Part shown: positions 59,163 to 64,000 of the stretch, piece after piece
Numbering within the stretch: the stretch's first letter is position 1
How the letters are laid out: each line of letters opens with the position of its first letter
Source of the DNA: Coprenecus sp902388455
GTDB taxonomy: Bacteria > Bacteroidota > Bacteroidia > Bacteroidales > UBA932
Direction: 5' to 3'
NCBI GenBank assembly: GCA_963931615.1
Contig: OZ007032.1
Coordinates: 1,674,001 to 1,738,000, forward strand
DNA: 64,000 nucleotides
Translations under genes and position numbers: made by a program
Notes under the pieces: generated by a model
Told to the model about the DNA's origin: nothing
What the model saw: the letters and a program-made list of their open reading frames with translations, nothing else
Database searches by the model: none

Positions 59163-60038
59163 TTAACCGATTGTATGACTGGATATCAGCTCCTTTACGA
59201 GACCCTCGATGTCGGCGTCCGAGTCCGAGAGGGTCCTGGACTCCTTGGCCTGGAGGATGATGTTCTCGATCTTCTTCACCTTGGTGGGCGAGCCGGAGGA
59301 ACCGTAGCTCTTCTCGTCTCCGCCTATCTCGGCGAAGCCCCACTCGGGTATCTGGAAATGCTCGGAGCACTTGCCTGAGGCGGCATACTCTGAACCGGAA
59401 GCCTGGTCCTCGGAAACGGTGCGGGCTCCTTTGTAGCGGAGGAGCTGCTTGGCGTTGCGGGGCCTGCATGCGGCTGCGGTGCCGGTCACGGTGATCAGCA
59501 CGGGCAGAGGGGAGGACACCACTTCGATGCCCCGCTCCAGCCTGCGGCGTACGGTCACTCTGTTATCGTCGATGTACAGTACTTCTTCTGCGTAGGTAAT
59601 CTGAGGCCAGCCCAGCTTCTCGGCTACCTGAGGGCCCACCTGGGCGGTATCACCGTCGATAGCCTGACGGCCTGCGATGATCATGTCGGGAGCAATCTTG
59701 CGGACTGCCTGGGCCAGCGCGTAGGATGTGGCAAGGGTATCAGCTCCTGCGAACTTCCTGTCGGTCAGGAGGACTCCTCCGTCAGCGCCTCTGAAGAGAC
59801 CCTCGCGGATGATGTCGGCGGCCCTGCCGGGGCCCATAGTCAACAGATGGATTTCCACGTCCTTCAGACGGTCCTTGATCCTGAGCGCCTGCTCGAGGGC
59901 ATTCATGTCTTCAGGATTGAAAATAGCAGGTAATGCGGCGCGGTTGACCGTTCCGTCCTCCTTCATCGCATCTTTTCCTACATTTCTGGTGTCCGGCACC
60001 TGCTTGGCCAGGACCACGATTTTCAATTTGTCGTTCAT
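59163..60038 (-). CDS. etfB: Electron transfer flavoprotein beta subunit, bifurcating-type motif
   Basis: A 291-residue ETF beta subunit. The nucleotide site reads AGRQAIDGDTAQVGP at residues 122-136. That DGDTAQVGP form is typical of ETFs in which this subunit binds a second FAD and takes electrons from NADH, as in clostridial bifurcating Bcd-EtfAB; non-bifurcating ETFs read differently and bind AMP there. The C-terminal third is longer than in mitochondrial ETF. It lies 35 nt after the nfnB-like gene. Confidence 0.92.
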   Translation of the reverse strand: MNDKLKIVVLAKQVPDTRNVGKDAMKEDGTVNRAALPAIFNPEDMNALEQALRIKDRLKDVEIHLLTMGPGRAADIIREGLFRGADGGVLLTDRKFAGADTLATSYALAQAVRKIAPDMIIAGRQAIDGDTAQVGPQVAEKLGWPQITYAEEVLYIDDNRVTVRRRLERGIEVVSSPLPVLITVTGTAAACRPRNAKQLLRYKGARTVSEDQASGSEYAASGKCSEHFQIPEWGFAEIGGDEKSYGSSGSPTKVKKIENIILQAKESRTLSDSDADIEGLVKELISSHTIG

Positions 60039-60073
60039 CAGTTTTAATACATTAATCCGGGCAAAGGTAGGAA

Positions 60074-61462
60074 TTATTTCTCAGACTGCAATGCCTTATG
60101 GATGGCGGCGGCAGCCCGGCGGCCGGCACCCATCGCCAGAATCACAGTTGCAGCGCCCGTTACGGCATCGCCTCCTGCAAACACCATCGGGCGGGTGGTG
60201 GCTCCGTCCTCATCGGCAATGAGGCAGCCCCGGCGGTTGGTCTCCAGTCCCGGGGTAGAGCGGGCTATCATCGGGTTCGGGGAGGTTCCGAGGGACATGA
60301 TGACGGTGTCCGTCTCAATCTCAAACTCGGAACCGGGCACAGGCACGGGGGAGCGGCGTCCCGACTCGTCGGGCTCGCCGAGCTCCATGCGGATGCAGCG
60401 GATACCGCGCACCCAGCCTTTCTCGTCGCCCAGGATCTCCACGGGGTTGGTCAGAAGGCGGAACTCTATGCCCTCCTCCTTGGCGTGATGGACCTCCTCC
60501 ACCCTGGCGGGCAGCTCCTTCTCGGTGCGGCGGTAGACCACCGTCACCTGAGAGCCCAGGCGCAGGGCGGTACGGGCGGCGTCCATTGCCACATTGCCGC
60601 CTCCGACTATTACCGACCTGCGGCCGGAGAACACGGGGGTGTCGTATGTAGGGTCGTAACCGTGCATGAGGTTGTTGCGGGTGAGGAACTCGTTGGCGGA
60701 GAATACTCCGTTGAGATTCTCCCCGGGGATGCCCATGAACTTGGGCAGACCGGCTCCCGAGCCGATGAACACGGCCTTGAAGCCCTCCTTGTCGAAGAGG
60801 TCGTCGACAGTGACGGTACGGCCCACTACCACGTCGGTCTCAATTTTAACACCCAGGCGGCGGACATTCTCCACCTCGTACTCCACTACCTCCTGCTTGG
60901 GCAGACGGAACTCGGGGATGCCATACTGCAGCACGCCTCCGGCCTTGTGCAGCACCTCGAAGACGGTGACGTCATAGCCCCAGCGGGCCAGGTCAGAGGC
61001 ACAGGCCAGACCGGCCGGACCGCTGCCCACCACTGCGACCTTGATGCCGTTGGCGGGAGCCTTGTCAGCGAAACGGACTCCATTGTGACGGCTCCAGTCG
61101 GCCACGAAACGCTCGAGCTTGCCGATGGCCACCGGCTCACCCTTGACTCCGAGGATGCAGGAGCCCTCGCACTGGGTCTCCTGGGGGCAGACACGGCCGC
61201 AGACTGCGGGCAGGGAGCTGTCCTGAGAGATGATGCGGGCAGCCTCCTTGATGTCTCCGGCCGCTACCTTTGATATAAATGCGGGAATCTGAATGGAAAC
61301 CGGGCAGGCCTCCACACAGCGGGGCTTCTTACAGTTGAGGCAGCGCGAGGCCTCGAGGACGGCCTCCTGTTCGTTGTATCCGTAGCATACTTCCTCGAAA
61401 TTACGGGCCCTGACTGCGGGATCCTGCTCGCGTACAGGGACTCTGGGTATCTTGTTAGCCAT
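60074..61462 (-). CDS. NADPH-dependent oxidoreductase NfnB / small glutamate synthase-like subunit
   Basis: A 462-residue flavo-iron-sulfur protein of the NfnB/GltA (homotetrameric glutamate synthase small subunit) family. N-terminal cysteines for two 4Fe-4S clusters are visible (CLNCKKPRCVEACP, then CGRVCP and CEGSC). The first FAD motif is GSGPAGLACA near 150, and the NADP-binding GGGNVAMDAA near 290. The ATG at 61462 is chosen because the upstream frame lies inside nfnA. Beside nfnA it should form the NADH-dependent ferredoxin:NADP+ oxidoreductase; a role in glutamate synthesis is the alternative. Confidence 0.88.
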   Translation of the reverse strand: MANKIPRVPVREQDPAVRARNFEEVCYGYNEQEAVLEASRCLNCKKPRCVEACPVSIQIPAFISKVAAGDIKEAARIISQDSSLPAVCGRVCPQETQCEGSCILGVKGEPVAIGKLERFVADWSRHNGVRFADKAPANGIKVAVVGSGPAGLACASDLARWGYDVTVFEVLHKAGGVLQYGIPEFRLPKQEVVEYEVENVRRLGVKIETDVVVGRTVTVDDLFDKEGFKAVFIGSGAGLPKFMGIPGENLNGVFSANEFLTRNNLMHGYDPTYDTPVFSGRRSVIVGGGNVAMDAARTALRLGSQVTVVYRRTEKELPARVEEVHHAKEEGIEFRLLTNPVEILGDEKGWVRGIRCIRMELGEPDESGRRSPVPVPGSEFEIETDTVIMSLGTSPNPMIARSTPGLETNRRGCLIADEDGATTRPMVFAGGDAVTGAATVILAMGAGRRAAAAIHKALQSEK

Positions 61463-61482
61463 TGTTATATCTCCTGATGTTG

Positions 61483-62337
61483 TTATTGATGCAGTCCTAT
61501 ATGACACTGGTGGTCCTTCTCCTTCTCTATGTCGCGGTACATGCCCTGACGGCGCATGGCCTCCTCGAAGTCCACGTCGTATGCATTGAACTCCGGTCCG
61601 TCCACACAGGCGAAACGGGTCTTGCCGGCGATGGTCACGCGGCAGGCGCCGCACATGCCGGTACCGTCCACCATCAGGGTATTGAGGCTGACGATAAGAG
61701 GGATGCCGTACTGACGGCCCTTGAGGGTGACGAACTTCATCATGATCATGGGGCCGATGGCCACCGCCTGGTCATATTTCTCGCCAGAGTCCAGCAGACG
61801 GCCCATGATGTCGGTCACCAGACCCTTCTCACCGTAAGAGCCGTCGTCAGTGCATATATAAAGGTGATCGCAGACGGCCCGCATCTCCTCCTCGAGGATT
61901 ACTAAGTCCTTATTGCGGGCACCGATTATCACGTCCACCTTTGCCCCGGCCTGATGCAGGTACTTCACCTGGGGATATACGGGGGCAGTTCCCAAGCCTC
62001 CAGCTATGAAGAGATAACGGCTGTGCGAGAGCTCCTCAGGGCTCAGGTGTATAAACTCGGAAGGCTGACCGAGCGGCCCGACCACATCCGCGAAGGACTC
62101 TCCGGCCTCATAGCTGCAGATGATGCGGGTAGAGGCTCCTACGAGCTGGGTGACGATGGTCACGCTGCCTTCCTCGCGGTTGTAATCACAGATGGTCAGG
62201 GGGATGCGCTCATTCTTCTCCCCTGCCCTGACTATCAGAAACTGTCCCGGCTGGGCTGACTGCGCAACACGGGGCGCCAGAACGTCCATCAGACAGATGG
62301 CCGGCGTCAGAAATTTCTTCCTAAGTATTTTGTACAT
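61483..62337 (-). CDS. NfnA-like FAD/NAD-binding subunit (PyrK/sulfide dehydrogenase family)
   Basis: A 284-residue ferredoxin-reductase-type protein. The FAD domain (PGQFLIVR near 30, RIPLTI near 44) is followed by the NAD domain (IAGGLGTAPVYPQ near 111) and a 2Fe-2S site with Cys229, Cys232 and Cys244 (GMCGACRV and FACVDGPEF). This is the layout of NfnA, the partner of the downstream NfnB-like gene 20 nt away. It starts 17 nt after the metal-binding protein gene. Confidence 0.9.
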   Translation of the reverse strand: MYKILRKKFLTPAICLMDVLAPRVAQSAQPGQFLIVRAGEKNERIPLTICDYNREEGSVTIVTQLVGASTRIICSYEAGESFADVVGPLGQPSEFIHLSPEELSHSRYLFIAGGLGTAPVYPQVKYLHQAGAKVDVIIGARNKDLVILEEEMRAVCDHLYICTDDGSYGEKGLVTDIMGRLLDSGEKYDQAVAIGPMIMMKFVTLKGRQYGIPLIVSLNTLMVDGTGMCGACRVTIAGKTRFACVDGPEFNAYDVDFEEAMRRQGMYRDIEKEKDHQCHIGLHQ

Positions 62338-62354
62338 AATCTATAATGAGTGTG

Positions 62355-62672
62355 TTATTCCTGCTTAACCTCACCCAGGACCTCGTAGCCGAGTTTCTCG
62401 ATGGCCGCCGCAAGTTTTTCCTTTGTCGTCTTTTCCGGGTCATACTTCACCCACACGGTCTTGTCGTCAAGGGATATCTTCAGGTCCTTGACACCCTTCT
62501 CAAAAGGGATGTTCTCCTGAACTTTCCTAACACAGTTCTCACAGTGAAGGTTGACAGAGAAGACGACTTCCTGCAGCGGAGCCTTCTTTTTCTGGGCGTA
62601 CGAAGTTACGGCAAAAAATGACAACATCAATACGGCAACGGCCGTTTTCATAAAAAATTTAAACGTTTTCAT
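62355..62672 (-). CDS. Exported HMA-domain metal-binding protein
   Basis: A 105-residue protein with a signal peptide (about 1-26, ending in SYAQ) and one heavy-metal-associated domain. The metal loop is HCENC, with Cys44 and Cys47, and the fold ends in the usual KLGYEV. It should bind Cu(I) or a similar ion in the periplasm. It lies 30 nt after the TonB-dependent receptor gene and 17 nt before nfnA. The pairing with a TonB receptor suggests metal uptake or handling. Confidence 0.87.
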   Translation of the reverse strand: MKTFKFFMKTAVAVLMLSFFAVTSYAQKKKAPLQEVVFSVNLHCENCVRKVQENIPFEKGVKDLKISLDDKTVWVKYDPEKTTKEKLAAAIEKLGYEVLGEVKQE

Positions 62673-62702
62673 ATTTTTTAAAATTTATAAATTTCGCAAA
62701 AT

Positions 62703-64000
62703 CTATTTCCAAAGGGTAAATCTCACTCCAGCATAAGCAGTTATCCCAGTCAGGGGTCCCCATATCACCGAAGCGTTGAAATCAGGGGACCAGGGATCCT
62801 CCGCACTGATTACAGGATGCTTCTGGCGGTAGTTGGTGATATTCTCAACTCCGACATATACGTCCACCCCCTTGAACTTGCGGGTAATCTGCGCGAAGAG
62901 TACCGGGTAGACAGGGCTCATGCCGCTCTCCCCCGGCTTCACGGCAAAGTCCGGCAGACGGGCAGGACCGTTGATCTGGGCCGTAAAATCGAAGGTCCAG
63001 ATATTCATCCGGGTCGCATACTGGAGATTCAGCACGCCCTTATAGCGGCTGACCAGCGGCCTTTCCACCAGACCCCGGTCCTTCAGCCATACCTTGGAAT
63101 CTGAATAACGGAAAGTAGCCAGAATGGTGAAACGCTCGAAAGGCTCTACGGAGAAATCCGCCTGCCAGGTGTTGGTGTACGACGGGCCGTCCAGACTGTA
63201 GATGCTTACCGCACTCCAGTCATATTCCTGGTCCACGATAATCTGGGAGGTAAAATCACTGCGGAAGTAATCAATACTGAGATAGGAGTTGTCCTCGAAG
63301 CCTATCGGGATGTAGAAGGTGATATTGCCGCCGTAGGTCCAGGCGGACTCCATGCCCAGGTCCGGGGCTATGTCCAGACGGCGTCCGGTGGACATCATGC
63401 CGAGGTTGTCCACCACTGCATTGGGCGAACGGGTGCCGCGGCCTCCCGAAGCCCGGATGACGAGCCAGTCCGCAGGAGCCCACTTCAGATTGGCCCGTGG
63501 CGAGAGGAAAAGCCCGTAGAGACTGTTCCAGTCGAGGCTCAGGTCAGCCACCAGCGAGAATTTCTCTCCCAGGGTATAGGTATATTCTCCGTAGACTCCA
63601 AGAGAATTCTCCCGGCGCGAGAGATCGAAGTCAGTGAATACGGCCTGACCGGATGACGACAGAGGATCCACATAGCCGTCATGCAGTATCTGGCCGTACC
63701 CGTCAAAGAAATCCCTTACCCCGAAAGTAAAACGGTGAGAGTCATTCGGTATGTCCTGGTACATGATATTGAGAAAGCCTGAGTTCTGCTTCCCGAAAAA
63801 ACTCTTCAGGCCGAAATAGGAATCGAACTGATGATATGTGTAGTCCGCCACTACGGCTATGTTGCGGGAGTTGTCGGCATCGAGCGGGACGCCTACCTTG
63901 AGATAACCGTTGACACCCCGGTTGGTTATGCTGGTACCCCAGGGCACGTTCATCGTCCTGAGCGAGTCCACCTGATTCCGGCCGAAAGACATCTGGCCGC
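62703..64000 (-). CDS. TonB-dependent receptor, C-terminal barrel part (partial)
   Basis: The frame is open to the right edge, so this is the last 430 or so residues of a larger outer-membrane receptor. It shows only barrel strands: alternating aromatic stretches such as YTYTLGEKFSLVADLSLDW, GSRGTRSPN-type motif (GGRGTRSPNAVVDNLG, the TonB-box receptor conserved region), and the last residues GVRFTLWK, which resemble the TonB-receptor C-terminal signature. The plug and any carboxypeptidase-like N-terminus lie outside the window. The HMA-domain gene downstream hints at a metal or metallophore ligand. Confidence 0.85.
   Translation of the reverse strand, partial: GQMSFGRNQVDSLRTMNVPWGTSITNRGVNGYLKVGVPLDADNSRNIAVVADYTYHQFDSYFGLKSFFGKQNSGFLNIMYQDIPNDSHRFTFGVRDFFDGYGQILHDGYVDPLSSSGQAVFTDFDLSRRENSLGVYGEYTYTLGEKFSLVADLSLDWNSLYGLFLSPRANLKWAPADWLVIRASGGRGTRSPNAVVDNLGMMSTGRRLDIAPDLGMESAWTYGGNITFYIPIGFEDNSYLSIDYFRSDFTSQIIVDQEYDWSAVSIYSLDGPSYTNTWQADFSVEPFERFTILATFRYSDSKVWLKDRGLVERPLVSRYKGVLNLQYATRMNIWTFDFTAQINGPARLPDFAVKPGESGMSPVYPVLFAQITRKFKGVDVYVGVENITNYRQKHPVISAEDPWSPDFNASVIWGPLTGITAYAGVRFTLWK

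Noticed and set aside
60098..61273. A 391-codon plus-strand open frame
   Set aside because: Antisense to the nfnB-like gene, whose Fe-S and flavin motifs are clear.
1..64000. CRISPR arrays, rRNA genes, integrases or complete insertion sequences
   Set aside because: No regularly spaced repeats, rRNA-like stretches, transposase or recombinase motifs were found on reading both strands.

Overview
The window looks like chromosomal DNA of a moderately GC-rich member of the Bacteroidales (Bacteroidota). The evidence is the set of families typical of that order: a fimbrillin-like lipoprotein, a PCMD-domain protein, a BT_3928-type DoxX protein, S46, M64, M6 and C11 peptidases, a 57-residue histone H1-like protein, a PduO-type adenosyltransferase and TonB-dependent uptake. 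Many genes also carry the Bacteroidetes -7 promoter box TAnnTTTG, and Shine-Dalgarno sites are scarce. I cannot place it below order.

Layout. 0-7 kb: the end of an AAA-type ATPase gene, a corrinoid/iron-type ABC uptake system split into a binding lipoprotein (+) and a tmk-DoxX-permease-ATPase operon (-), with a fimbrillin-like gene between. 7-12.3 kb: an AAA/PD-(D/E)XK protein followed by a 106-bp folded palindrome, then purB, an M64 peptidase and a YjjG-type nucleotidase. 12.3-16.3 kb: a visibly AT-richer island with a small inverted-repeat element, a frameshifted HExxH metalloprotease and three small lipoproteins, two of them nearly identical. 16.3-26.5 kb: housekeeping genes (S4 protein, manA, CPBP protease, divIC, pth, rplY, rubrerythrin, C11 peptidase, a YtxH/holin-like cluster, trkA, aspA). 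26.5-31.4 kb: envelope and secreted proteins (outer membrane barrel, PCMD protein, M6 protease, lipoprotein, histone H1-like protein). 31.4-37.2 kb: marC, folE, a lone ABC ATPase, PduO-type adenosyltransferase, DUF2795, cca, an HsdR-N protein and holA. 37.2-46.5 kb: two AraC-type regulators, two YitT proteins, leuS, an M28-TonB fusion, gcvT and a SPOR protein. 46.5-54.3 kb: DUF389, CapA, PhoH, the lemA-TPM-TPM operon, a FISUMP lipoprotein, ApbE and two proline tRNAs. 54.3-64 kb: one long minus-strand run, TonB receptor - metal-binding protein - nfnA - nfnB - etfB - etfA - acyl-CoA dehydrogenase - S46 dipeptidyl-peptidase.

How genes work together. The last run joins ferredoxin/NAD(P) chemistry (Nfn), a bifurcation-type ETF and an acyl-CoA dehydrogenase, which suggests an anaerobic amino-acid or acyl-CoA fermenter that feeds on peptides; the many secreted peptidases fit this. 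The BtuFCD-like transporter and the adenosyltransferase together suggest corrinoid scavenging. The most unusual items are the metalloprotease/lipoprotein island at 12.9-16.3 kb, a probably inactive M28 peptidase fused to a TonB domain, and several nested or extended palindromes, one of them inside a coding region.
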